A DNA stretch of 64,000 nt. Source: Rhizobacter sp. GTDB taxonomy: Bacteria > Pseudomonadota > Gammaproteobacteria > Burkholderiales > Burkholderiaceae_C. The notes beneath the pieces are model-generated. The model searched no databases, was not told where the DNA came from, and saw only the letters and a program-made list of their open reading frames with translations. Position numbers and translations under genes: made by a program. How positions within the stretch are numbered: position 1 is the first letter of the stretch; every line of letters begins with the position of its first letter. The stretch spans positions 2,666,001 to 2,730,000 of the forward strand of contig JAHBZQ010000001.1 in NCBI GenBank assembly GCA_019635355.1, written 5' to 3'. Shown here piece after piece: positions 30,241 to 38,108 of this stretch.

Positions 30241-31277
30241 ACCGACGCCGCCCTTCGCAACTGCGCCCCGAGCGGCGCAAAGCGCTTGCGGTACTGCGCC
30301 GGCGTCAACGCCACCTTGCGGCGGAACAGGCGGCCGAAGAAGCTCGCGTCCTGGTAGCCCACTTCGAGCGCGATGGCTTCCACCGGCAGCTCGGTCGACT
30401 CCAGCATCTGCTTGGCCTCTTCGAGCCGCACGGTGTGCACGTAGTCGAGCGGCGTCATGCCGGTGGCCTGAAGGAAACGGCGCTTGAAGGTCCGCTCGGC
30501 CAGCCCGGAGAGGGCCTGCATCTGTGCCACCGGTGATTCCTCGCGGTAGTTCGACGCCACCCACAGCTGGCAGCGCGCCACCAGCTCGTCGGCCGCACGC
30601 GGCCCGCGCGTGAGCGAGGCATAGGCGGTGGCGCTGGTGCTGTTGAGGTCGAGCAGGTTGATGCGGGCCACCTGCATCGCCTCGTCGGGCGAGGCATAAC
30701 GCGCGATCAGCGCGAGCGCGAGCATGTGCCACGCCACGCCGCTGCCGGCCATGATGAGCCGCTGCTGCGGCCCCGCGACGATGAGGCCCCGCTCGGCATG
30801 CCAACGTGTGCGTGGGTACTCGCGGGCGAGCAGGTCGCAGTAGGCCCAGTGCGAAGTGGCCTCCTGGTCGTCGAGCAGGCCGGTGCGCGCGAGCAGCAGC
30901 GCGCCCGAGCAGGCCGAGGCAAGCGTGGCCCCTGCGTCGTAGGCACCGCGCAGCCAGGCCACCTCGGCGTCGTAGAGGCCGGCCAACGGTGTGCCCGGGG
31001 GAATCATCAGGTCGGTGATCACCGCCACGTCGGGGTGCGGGCAGTCGGCGAAGCTCGCCTCGGGCGTGATGAGCACGCCGTTGCCACCCTCCAAAGGCCG
31101 GCCATCGGCGCTCACCACCAGCGGCCGGAACGGCGACGGCGTGTCGGGCCCGCCGTGCAGCATGTGCCAGTCGCGGCGCGTGCTGTACAGCGTGTCGTAG
31201 AAACCATAGAGCGTGGCAGCGCTGACGGCCGGCGTGGCCAGCAGCGCGACGGTGATGGGGCGAAGCGGCTCGGTCAT
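30237..31277 (-). CDS. GlxA-family AraC-type regulator with DJ-1/PfpI domain
   Basis: A 346-residue regulator with an N-terminal DJ-1/PfpI-like domain (about 10-190; GVLITPEASFADCPHPDVAV, GATLASACSGALLLARTGLL) and a C-terminal AraC helix-turn-helix pair (about 235-340; LAERTFKRRFLQATGMTPLD, FFGRLFRRKVALTPAQYRKRF). Cysteine is present at the nucleophile-elbow position (ACSGA). Members control choline, betaine or arginine catabolism in other bacteria; the target here is unknown. Its stop overlaps the LysR stop by four bases. Confidence 0.92.
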   Translation of the reverse strand: MTEPLRPITVALLATPAVSAATLYGFYDTLYSTRRDWHMLHGGPDTPSPFRPLVVSADGRPLEGGNGVLITPEASFADCPHPDVAVITDLMIPPGTPLAGLYDAEVAWLRGAYDAGATLASACSGALLLARTGLLDDQEATSHWAYCDLLAREYPRTRWHAERGLIVAGPQQRLIMAGSGVAWHMLALALIARYASPDEAMQVARINLLDLNSTSATAYASLTRGPRAADELVARCQLWVASNYREESPVAQMQALSGLAERTFKRRFLQATGMTPLDYVHTVRLEEAKQMLESTELPVEAIALEVGYQDASFFGRLFRRKVALTPAQYRKRFAPLGAQLRRAASV

Positions 31278-31375
31278 GGCAGTTTCGGACGGGTTGTGGC
31301 CGGTTCGGCTCTGGTGCGGCCGGCGTGGCGCGCCGACGATGCAGGCTCATCCACCGAAACGACAGGGACCGCATC

Positions 31376-32707
31376 ATGAACCTCATCGACCCCCAAGGCC
31401 ACCGCGTGAGCAACGCCACGCCGCCCAGCCTCGACGCCTACGAACGCGCCGCGCGCGAGCTGCTGTGCATGGTGGGCGACCCGCTCGCCACCATCGAACA
31501 GGCCATTGCCCTCAACCCCGAGATGCCGATGGCCCACGCCTTCAAGGCCTGGGTGCTGCTGCTCGGCACCGAAGCCCCCGCACTGCCCGCCGCACGCGCC
31601 GCGCTTGATGCCGCGGCCGGCCTGCCGGCCGACGATCGCGAGCAGCGCCACCTCGCTGCCGCACGCGCCTTGTGCGACGGCCGCTGGCGCGACGCCGCGC
31701 TGCAGCTCGAAGACCTGAGCCTGCGCCACCCGCGCGACACGCTCGCGCTGCAGGTGGGCCACCAGCTCGATTTCTTCCGCGGCGACAGCCGCATGCTGCA
31801 CGACCGCATCGCCCGCGCCCTGCCCGCGTGGGACGCCACCGTGCCCGGCTGGCACGCGCTGCTGGGCATGCACGCCTTCGGGCTGGAGGAGTGCGGCCAG
31901 TACGACGAGGCCGAACGTCAGGGCCGGCGCAGCGTGGAGCTGGAGCCGCACGACAGCTGGGGCTGGCATGCCGTGGCGCACGTGCACGAGATGCGGCACG
32001 ACCCGCGCGCCGGCATCGCCTGGCTGCAGGGCACGAGCGACACATGGTCCGACGGGAGCTTCCTCGCCACGCACAACTGGTGGCACCTCGCGCTCTTCCA
32101 CCTCGAGCTCGACGAGCACGCCGAGGTGCTGCGCCTGTACGACCGCCGCATCGGCGGCACCGGCTCGGGCGTGGTGCTCGACCTCATCGACGCGAGCGCG
32201 ATGCTGTGGCGCCTGCAGCTGCGCGGGGTCGACGTCGGCGACCGCTGGCTGGCCATCGCCGAACGCTGGGTGCCGCATGCGGCAAGCGGCCACTACGCCT
32301 TCAACGACCTGCACGCAATGCTCGCCTTCACCGGTGCGGGCATGACGGCCGCGCAGCAGCAGCTGCTGGACGCGCAGCAGGCAGCCATGGCGAGTGACGG
32401 CGACAACGCGATGTTCACCCGCGAGGTGGGCCACCCCGCGGTGCTCGCGGTGCAGGCCTTCGCCGAAGGCGACCACGCGCGGGCGGCTGGCCTGCTGCGC
32501 GGCATCCGCTCGCAGGCGCACCGCTTCGGCGGCAGCCATGCGCAGCGCGACCTGATCGACCTCACGCTCATCGAGGCCGCCCTGCGCTCGGGTGACGTGC
32601 CGCTGGCCCGCGGCCTCGCGCACGAGCGCCTGGCCCAGCGCCCGCGCAGTGCCTGGGCACAACGCCTGGGGCCAGCGCGCGCAGGCCCTGCGGCCCGCGT
32701 GAAGTGA
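31376..32707 (+). CDS. TTC38-like tetratricopeptide protein
   Basis: A 443-residue cytoplasmic protein related to the TTC38 group of TPR proteins. TPR-like pairs occur at ATIEQAIALNPEMPMAHAFKA (about 45), HALLGMHAFGLEECGQYDEA (about 160) and WWHLALFHLELDEHAEVLRLY (about 235), with many conserved Trp and His residues. ATG 31376 is preferred over an upstream in-frame start. It diverges from the GlxA-like regulator by 98 bases. The enzyme or partner it serves is unknown. Confidence 0.85.
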   Translation: MNLIDPQGHRVSNATPPSLDAYERAARELLCMVGDPLATIEQAIALNPEMPMAHAFKAWVLLLGTEAPALPAARAALDAAAGLPADDREQRHLAAARALCDGRWRDAALQLEDLSLRHPRDTLALQVGHQLDFFRGDSRMLHDRIARALPAWDATVPGWHALLGMHAFGLEECGQYDEAERQGRRSVELEPHDSWGWHAVAHVHEMRHDPRAGIAWLQGTSDTWSDGSFLATHNWWHLALFHLELDEHAEVLRLYDRRIGGTGSGVVLDLIDASAMLWRLQLRGVDVGDRWLAIAERWVPHAASGHYAFNDLHAMLAFTGAGMTAAQQQLLDAQQAAMASDGDNAMFTREVGHPAVLAVQAFAEGDHARAAGLLRGIRSQAHRFGGSHAQRDLIDLTLIEAALRSGDVPLARGLAHERLAQRPRSAWAQRLGPARAGPAARVK

Positions 32708-32788
32708 TGACGAAAGTGATGACGAGAAGGGAGGGCGCGGGAACCCGCACCACGGGCACGGGTGTTCGCGTCGGCCGACACTTGGCGC

Positions 32789-33295
32789 ATGTCGAGCCTC
32801 GCCGCCCCGCCCCCGCGCCACCCCGTCATCGGCCTCGCCGTCTGGCTGCTGCTGAGCGCCGCCGTGGCGGCGGCCGGTGGCATCGCCTCGGCCGACGCCG
32901 GCAGCTTCTACGCCCGCCTCGAACAGCCGACCTGGGCACCGCCCGCCTGGCTCTTCGGGCCGGTGTGGACGCTCCTCTACGCGGCGATGGCGGTGGCCGC
33001 CTGGTGGGTGTGGCGCACGCCACCCACGCCCGCCCGGCGCACCGCACTCACGCTTTACGTGATGCAGCTGCTGCCCAACGTGCTGTGGAGCTGGCTCTTC
33101 TTCGCCTGGCACCAGGGGGCGCTGGCGATGGCCGACATCGCGCTGCTGTGGGGGCTGATCGTGGCCACGATCGTGGCCTTCCGCCGCGTGCAGCCCCGCG
33201 CGGCCTGGCTGCTCGTGCCCTACCTGGCATGGGTGAGCTTCGCCTCGGCGCTCAACTTCTGGCTCTGGCAGCACAACGCGGGTCTCCTCGGCTGA
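32789..33295 (+). CDS. tspO: TspO/MBR family protein
   Basis: A 168-residue membrane protein with five helices, the bacterial relative of the mitochondrial translocator protein that binds porphyrins. Family hallmarks include FYARLEQPTWAPPAWLFGPVW near residue 45, NVLWSWLFFAWHQ, and VPYLAWVSFASALNFWLWQ near the C-terminus. ATG 32789 gives the normal N-terminus; a GTG 27 bases upstream is in frame. It probably senses or traffics tetrapyrroles under oxygen or light stress, by family knowledge. Confidence 0.95.
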   Translation: MSSLAAPPPRHPVIGLAVWLLLSAAVAAAGGIASADAGSFYARLEQPTWAPPAWLFGPVWTLLYAAMAVAAWWVWRTPPTPARRTALTLYVMQLLPNVLWSWLFFAWHQGALAMADIALLWGLIVATIVAFRRVQPRAAWLLVPYLAWVSFASALNFWLWQHNAGLLG

Positions 33296-33341
33296 ACGGC
33301 ACTGTCGTCGATCGGCACGAGCTGCGATCATCCTGGTCGCC

Positions 33342-34223
33342 ATGAACGCCGTCCCCGACACCTTCGACAGCCCGCTCGACGCCGCCGAGTTCAAGCGCCC
33401 GGCGCGCGACGGGGTGGAGCTGTACCGGGCGCACATCGTGCGGCATGCCTTCGACCCGCACCTGCATGAAGCCTTCGGCCTCGGGGTGATTGACGCGGGT
33501 GTCGAGCGCTTCCGTTACCGCGGCGCCGAGCACCTGGCCGCACCGGGCACGCTGGTGCTGATGAACCCGGGCGAGCTGCACACCGGGCGCGCCGAGACGG
33601 CGCAGGGCTGGCGCTATCGCATGGTCTACCTCGACGAGGCGCTGGTCGAAGCCGTGACAGGCGAGCGCTGGTGGTTTGCCGACGCCACGGCGCACGACCC
33701 GGCCGCTGCGCGGCGGCTGAGCGCGCAGCTCGCCGCGCTGTGGCAGGCGCCCGACGCGCTCGCGAGCGACAGCGCGCTCGCCGAGCTGCTGGCCGCGCTG
33801 CGCCCGCATGCCCAGGTTGCCCAGCAGGCGAACGAGCGCGTGACAACCCACGACAGGGCCCACGACACCGCGCTCGCGCGCAGCCTCACGCTGATGCACG
33901 ACGACCACGCCAACGTGTTGACGCTCGACCGCCTGGCCGCCGAGGCGGGCTTGAGCCCTTTCCACTTCCTGCGCCGCTTCAAGCTGCGCTACCACGTCAC
34001 GCCGCACCAGATGCTGATGGCGGTGCGCCTCGCGCGTGCGAAGCAGCTGCTCGCCGCGGGCATGCCGCCGGCCGAGGTGGCGCCCGCCGTGGGCCTGGCC
34101 GACCAGGCGCACCTCACCAAGCGCTTTGCGCGCATGCACGGCGTCACGCCCGCGCGCTACCAGGCGCAGGTGCAGGCGCACGGTCGTGAGCAATCTCAGA
34201 CAAGACCCCGCCCGCGCCGCTGA
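33342..34223 (+). CDS. AraC-family regulator with cupin sensor domain
   Basis: A 293-residue regulator with an N-terminal AraC cupin-type ligand domain (about 20-150; YRAHIVRHAFDPHLHEAFG, PGTLVLMNPGELHTG) and a C-terminal double helix-turn-helix (about 185-280; LDRLAAEAGLSPFHFLRRFK, VGLADQAHLTKRFARMHGVT). The next gene, a DMT-family exporter, starts 15 bases after its stop, which suggests joint transcription or local control of it. Confidence 0.92.
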   Translation: MNAVPDTFDSPLDAAEFKRPARDGVELYRAHIVRHAFDPHLHEAFGLGVIDAGVERFRYRGAEHLAAPGTLVLMNPGELHTGRAETAQGWRYRMVYLDEALVEAVTGERWWFADATAHDPAAARRLSAQLAALWQAPDALASDSALAELLAALRPHAQVAQQANERVTTHDRAHDTALARSLTLMHDDHANVLTLDRLAAEAGLSPFHFLRRFKLRYHVTPHQMLMAVRLARAKQLLAAGMPPAEVAPAVGLADQAHLTKRFARMHGVTPARYQAQVQAHGREQSQTRPRPRR

Positions 34224-34237
34224 CCGACACTGGCCGG

Positions 34238-35218
34238 ATGACCGCTGGATTCCTCTTCGCCCTGGCCGCCGGCCTGATGTGGGGCCTCGTCTTCGTGGGG
34301 CCCTTGATGCTGGCCGAGTACCCGGCCACGCTGCAGTCGTTCGGCCGCTACCTGGCCTTCGGCCTGATCGCGCTGCCGCTCGCCTGGTTCGACCGCGCCC
34401 GCCTGCGCGAGCTGACGCGCAGCGACTGGGTCGAGGCGCTGAAGCTCGCCGCCGTGGGCAACGTCGTCTACTACCTCTTCCTCGCGAGCGCCATCCAGCG
34501 CGCGGGCGGGCCGCTGCCGACGATGATCATCGGCACGCTGCCGGTGGTGATCGCGATCACCGCCAACCTGCGCACCGCGGGCCACGGCGCGCGCCGGGAA
34601 GCCAAGCTGCCGTGGGGGCGCCTGCTGCCCTCGCTCACGCTGATCGCGGCCGGCATCGCGCTCGTGAACCACGTCGAGATCACGCACCTGCGCGCCGACC
34701 CGGCGGCCGACCTCGCGCGCTATGCGCTGGGCGCCGCGCTCGCGGTGGGCGCCGTGGTGTGCTGGACCTGGTATCCGATCCGCAACGCCGAATGGCTGCG
34801 CGCCCACCCCGACCGCAACCCGCGCAGCTGGGCCACGGCGCAGGGCCTCGCGACGCTGCCGCTGGCCGTGATCGGCTACGCCTCGGTGTGGGTGTGGAGC
34901 CTTGCGAGCGGCGACCCCTTCCCCATGCCCTTCGGCCCGCGCCCCGGCGACTTCCTGCTGCTGATGTTCGCCATCGGCCTCTTCGCCTCGTGGGGCGGCA
35001 CCGTGTGCTGGAACGAAGCGAGCCAGCGCCTGCCGCCGAGCCTGTCGGGGCAGCTGATCGTGTTCGAGACGCTGGCGGCGCTGAGTTATGCCTTCATCTT
35101 GCGCCGCCAGTGGCCGGCGCCCGAGACGTTCGCCGGCATCGCGCTGCTGGTGGCGGGCGTGCTGTGGGCGCTGCGCACGCGCCCCGAGCCGCTGGCGGCG
35201 GAGGGGCACGCCTCCTAG
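34238..35218 (+). CDS. EamA/DMT-family transporter
   Basis: A 326-residue inner-membrane protein with about ten helices arranged as two EamA-like halves. It starts AGFLFALAAGLMWGLVFVGP, with AVGNVVYYLFLASAIQRAGG and the second-half motif LRYALGAALAVGAVVCWTWY-like region near residue 165 and ETLAALSYAFILRRQWP near the end. Drug/metabolite transporters export amino acids or small metabolites; the substrate is unknown. It is probably in a unit with the AraC regulator upstream. Confidence 0.9.
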   Translation: MTAGFLFALAAGLMWGLVFVGPLMLAEYPATLQSFGRYLAFGLIALPLAWFDRARLRELTRSDWVEALKLAAVGNVVYYLFLASAIQRAGGPLPTMIIGTLPVVIAITANLRTAGHGARREAKLPWGRLLPSLTLIAAGIALVNHVEITHLRADPAADLARYALGAALAVGAVVCWTWYPIRNAEWLRAHPDRNPRSWATAQGLATLPLAVIGYASVWVWSLASGDPFPMPFGPRPGDFLLLMFAIGLFASWGGTVCWNEASQRLPPSLSGQLIVFETLAALSYAFILRRQWPAPETFAGIALLVAGVLWALRTRPEPLAAEGHAS

Positions 35219-35279
35219 CGCCGCCGCGCGAAAGCGCTGTGAGAAGATCCCGCGGCCACAGCCACAGGGGAGAAAAGAC

Positions 35280-35663
35280 ATGGCATTGCTGATCGCGGGC
35301 GCCCTCATGGTCGCCTTGGGTCTGTTCGCGGGAGGGGTGCTCGTTGCGGCGCCGCTCGGCCTCATCGCCGGCACCTTGGACGTCACCTTGTGGGTGCTCT
35401 TTCCGCTGCTGAGCATTGCCGGCTTCGTGCTCTTCGTCATCGGCGCGAAGACGGCGCAGATCCGCGGGCTGTCTCAGCTCATCTCGTGGGCCCTGCTCGC
35501 ACTCGCGCTGGCCTCGGCGGCGGGCCTCGTGCTGCGCGCGGCATCGCTCGTGGCCGGCGAGACCAGCACGCTGCCGCTCTGGTACGTGCTGCTGGTGGCG
35601 GGCATCCTCGGCGCCGTGGGCGCCGCCTCGGGCAGCCGGCGCCTCGACGACGGCACCGCCTGA
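35280..35663 (+). CDS. Small four-helix membrane protein, unknown
   Basis: A 127-residue hydrophobic protein with four predicted membrane segments (LIAGALMVALGLFAGGVLVA, LWVLFPLLSIAGFVLFVIG, LISWALLALALASAAGLVL, WYVLLVAGILGAVGAASG). ATG 35280 sits behind AGGGGAGAAAAGAC, a strong ribosome-binding site. I do not recognise a family. It lies alone between the DMT transporter and the convergent CDF gene. Confidence 0.8.
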   Translation: MALLIAGALMVALGLFAGGVLVAAPLGLIAGTLDVTLWVLFPLLSIAGFVLFVIGAKTAQIRGLSQLISWALLALALASAAGLVLRAASLVAGETSTLPLWYVLLVAGILGAVGAASGSRRLDDGTA

Positions 35664-35694
35664 CGGCCGCGCGGGCCACGCGCCGCCCTGTGGC

Positions 35695-36333
35695 TCAGTG
35701 GCAGGCGTGCGAGGGGGCAGCGGGTGCCTCGCCGCGCAGCTCGGCGCGGGCCTGCCGGAACACCGTCACCGACCCGGTTATCGCCAGCACCGCCATGAAG
35801 GCAGCCACCAGCAGGTCGGGCCAGGCGGTGCCGGTGCCCAGCACCCCCAGGGCCGCCGCGCCCACCGCCAGGTTGCCGAGCGCATCGTTGCGCGAGCAGA
35901 TCCACACCGAGCGCATGTTGGCGTCGCCCCCGCGGTAGCGAAAGAGCAGCAGCGCCACGAACACGTTGGCGATGAGCGCCGCGATGGCCACCGCGCCCAT
36001 CGTCACCGGCTCGGGCACCACGCCCGATTGCACCGCCCACGCCGCACGCGCCAGCACGAAGACGCCGAAGGCCGCCATGCAGGCCGCCTTCAGCTGCGCG
36101 GCGCGGGCGCGCACGCGGGTCGCCATCGCGAGCACGGCGAGCGACACGCCATAGTTCGCGGCATCGCCGAAGAAGTCGACCGCATCGGCCAGCAGCGACA
36201 CCGAGCCGGCCGACAGGCCAGCGGCCACCTCGACGAAGAACATCGCGGCGTTCACGATGAGCGCGATCCACAGCACCTTGCGCACGCGCGGGTCGGCCGA
36301 AGGCGGGGTGGGGGCACAGCAGGAAGCGGACAT
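35695..36333 (-). CDS. Short cation diffusion facilitator (CDF) transporter
   Basis: A 212-residue metal exporter with six helices. Metal-site residues are visible in LLADAVDFFGDAANYGVSL (TM2) and SRNDALGNLAVGAAALG (TM5). The cytoplasmic C-terminal domain found in typical CDF proteins of about 300 residues is missing; short forms of this kind accompany CadR/PbrR-type regulators. The N-terminus contains a Cys pair (MSASCCAPTPPS) that may bind metal. ATG 36333 is chosen over a GTG nine bases upstream. It is divergent from the MerR gene. Confidence 0.9.
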   Translation of the reverse strand: MSASCCAPTPPSADPRVRKVLWIALIVNAAMFFVEVAAGLSAGSVSLLADAVDFFGDAANYGVSLAVLAMATRVRARAAQLKAACMAAFGVFVLARAAWAVQSGVVPEPVTMGAVAIAALIANVFVALLLFRYRGGDANMRSVWICSRNDALGNLAVGAAALGVLGTGTAWPDLLVAAFMAVLAITGSVTVFRQARAELRGEAPAAPSHACH

Positions 36334-36362
36334 GGGCAACACCGGGAAGTCGTGATGCCTTC

Positions 36363-36393
36363 ATTGGAAACCCTATAGTCGCTGCAAGGTCAA
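36363..36393 (-). promoter_or_regulatory. MerR-type operator-promoter for the CDF gene
   Basis: On the minus strand TTGACC (36388-36393) and TCCAAT (36363-36368) form a promoter with a 19-base spacer, the overlong spacing that MerR regulators correct. The dyad ACC-TTGCAG-CGA-CTATAG-GGT (36370-36390) lies in that spacer, exactly where these proteins bind. This is strong positional evidence that the MerR protein activates the CDF gene. Confidence 0.8.
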
Positions 36394-36408
36394 CCCTGGG
36401 GTCTTGTG

Positions 36409-36840
36409 ATGAAGATCGGTGAACTCGCCAATGCCGCCAGCTGCGACGTGCAGACCATCCGCTACTACGAGCGCGAAGGCCTGCTCGACGCGCCGGAGCG
36501 CCTCGCGTCGGGCTACCGCCACTACGCGCCGCGGCACCTCGCGCGACTGCAGTTCATCCGCCACTGCCGGGCGCTCGACATCCCGCTCAGCGAGGTGCGC
36601 CAGCTGATCGAATACGCCCAGACGCCCTACCAGTCATGCCATGCGGTCGATGCGCTGCTCGACGATCACATCGAGCGGGTGCGCCGCCACCTCGCGGCGC
36701 TGCAGGCGCTGGAGCAGCAGCTCGTGGCGCTGCGCGAGCAATGCGAAGGCGCCACGAGCGAGCGGGCCTGCGCCATCATCGATTCGTTCATGAGCGCCCC
36801 GGCCGAGCACGCGTGCCCGTGCCATCCGGCCGAGGCATGA
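36409..36840 (+). CDS. cadR: MerR-family Cd(II)/Pb(II)-type regulator
   Basis: A 143-residue MerR protein of the CadR/PbrR group. The DNA-binding domain is MKIGELANAASCDVQTIRYY and following (residues 1-70); the long dimerisation helix covers about 80-115. Candidate metal ligands are Cys in YQSCHAVD, EQCEGA and ERACAII, plus a C-terminal HACPCHP. The arrangement fits a lead or cadmium sensor, though the exact metal is not certain. ATG 36409 is used; an overlapping GTG is one codon upstream. Confidence 0.88.
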   Translation: MKIGELANAASCDVQTIRYYEREGLLDAPERLASGYRHYAPRHLARLQFIRHCRALDIPLSEVRQLIEYAQTPYQSCHAVDALLDDHIERVRRHLAALQALEQQLVALREQCEGATSERACAIIDSFMSAPAEHACPCHPAEA

Positions 36841-36864
36841 AAAAAGCCGGCCCGCAGGCCGGCT
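36839..36864 (-). terminator. Terminator of the porin gene
   Basis: AGCCGGCC (36845-36852) and GGCCGGCT (36857-36864) form a perfect eight-base stem with a four-base loop. Read on the minus strand it is followed by a run of six T. It lies between the convergent porin and cadR genes and serves the porin. Confidence 0.85.
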
Positions 36865-36889
36865 CAACACACTTCATGCAAACCCGGGA

Positions 36890-37921
36890 TCAGAACGAGT
36901 GGCGCAGGCCGAACTCGATGCCGCTCGACTTCTTGCCACCCGGCAGCGCCGGCGTGGTGCTGCCCACGGCGAAGGTCTGGGCGCCCTTGTTGTCGATCTG
37001 GGCGTAGGTGCCGTAGAGCGCGGTGCGCTTCGACAGGTTGTGCACGTAGCCGATGGCCAGCAGGTTGGCATCGGCATCGTTGGCAGTGGTGCTGCCAGCG
37101 GCGCCGCCCGACACGTCGGCGCGGCCATACGAAGCGCGGATCACGCCCGAGCCGACCGGCACCGTGGCGCCGAGGTTGAAGAGCTTCTCTTCGCGCGCCA
37201 CGAACTTGAACTGCGAGTACGAGGCCAGCAGGCGCATGAAGCCGAAGTTGTAGCCGGCACCGACGGTGGCGACCTTGTACTTGTCTGCCGCGGCGTTGGC
37301 TTCGGTAGTGCCATAGGCCACCGACGCATCCACCGGACCGCCGGCATAACCGACGCGGCCACCGACGTACTTGTTGCCGACCGTGCCTTCACCGGCGGCG
37401 ACCGCCAGGTTGGCGTACACGCCGCCGAGGTCCTTCGGCAGGAAGTACTGCACTTCGTTGTCGGCGCGGCTGGTGGTGTTCACGGTGCCGGTCAGCTTCG
37501 ATTGCAGGTTGGTGATCTTGCCGACGCCGTTGTCGCCGAAGGCGTCGTAAGCGCTGAGGGCGGTGTAGGTGGGGGTGAAGTCGCGGCCGAGGCGCACTTC
37601 GCCGAACGCACCTTCGAGGCTCACGGTCGAGCGGCGATGCCAGAACTTGCCGCTGCTGTTGATCGTGCCGTCATCGGGGTTGAGCGCGGCTTCGAGCCAG
37701 AAGCCGGCCTTCAGGCCGCCGCCGAGGTCTTCGGTGCCGCGAAAGCCCAGGCGGCTGCTGGACAGGCCGTCGGTGCCGAGCTGGCGCACCTTGGTGCCGT
37801 TGTTGTCGATCTGGCGCAGGTTGGCGTCGACGATGCCGAACAGCGTGACGCTGGAGGTCTGGGCCGAGGCGGCGCCGGCGAAACCGGCGAGCAGCGAGAG
37901 GGCGAGCAGGGTCTTCTTCAT
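36890..37921 (-). CDS. Gram-negative general porin
   Basis: A 343-residue outer-membrane porin of the neisserial/burkholderial type, forming a 16-strand trimeric barrel for passive diffusion. A signal peptide (MKKTLLALSLLAGFAGAASA) precedes QTSSVTLFGIVDANLRQIDN. Family stretches include SRLGFRGTEDLGGGLKAGFW and FGEVRLGRDFTPTY, and the protein ends in Phe (GLRHSF), needed for barrel assembly. It is a single gene with its own terminator. Confidence 0.96.
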   Translation of the reverse strand: MKKTLLALSLLAGFAGAASAQTSSVTLFGIVDANLRQIDNNGTKVRQLGTDGLSSSRLGFRGTEDLGGGLKAGFWLEAALNPDDGTINSSGKFWHRRSTVSLEGAFGEVRLGRDFTPTYTALSAYDAFGDNGVGKITNLQSKLTGTVNTTSRADNEVQYFLPKDLGGVYANLAVAAGEGTVGNKYVGGRVGYAGGPVDASVAYGTTEANAAADKYKVATVGAGYNFGFMRLLASYSQFKFVAREEKLFNLGATVPVGSGVIRASYGRADVSGGAAGSTTANDADANLLAIGYVHNLSKRTALYGTYAQIDNKGAQTFAVGSTTPALPGGKKSSGIEFGLRHSF

Positions 37922-38108
37922 GGGATGTGGACTGCGAGTTGAGGAATGCCGTCTTGCGGTTCAAGACTGCGGCGATTCCACCAAGCCACCCCCCGTGTCT
38001 TGACGACAGATCCGTGACACCGCGCGCGGCGTTGGCATGGGCCGACAGGGCCATCGGCGCGCAAGGGCATGTCACGCCCTTGTCATCGCGCGGTGTTCTC
38101 GTCGGGAC

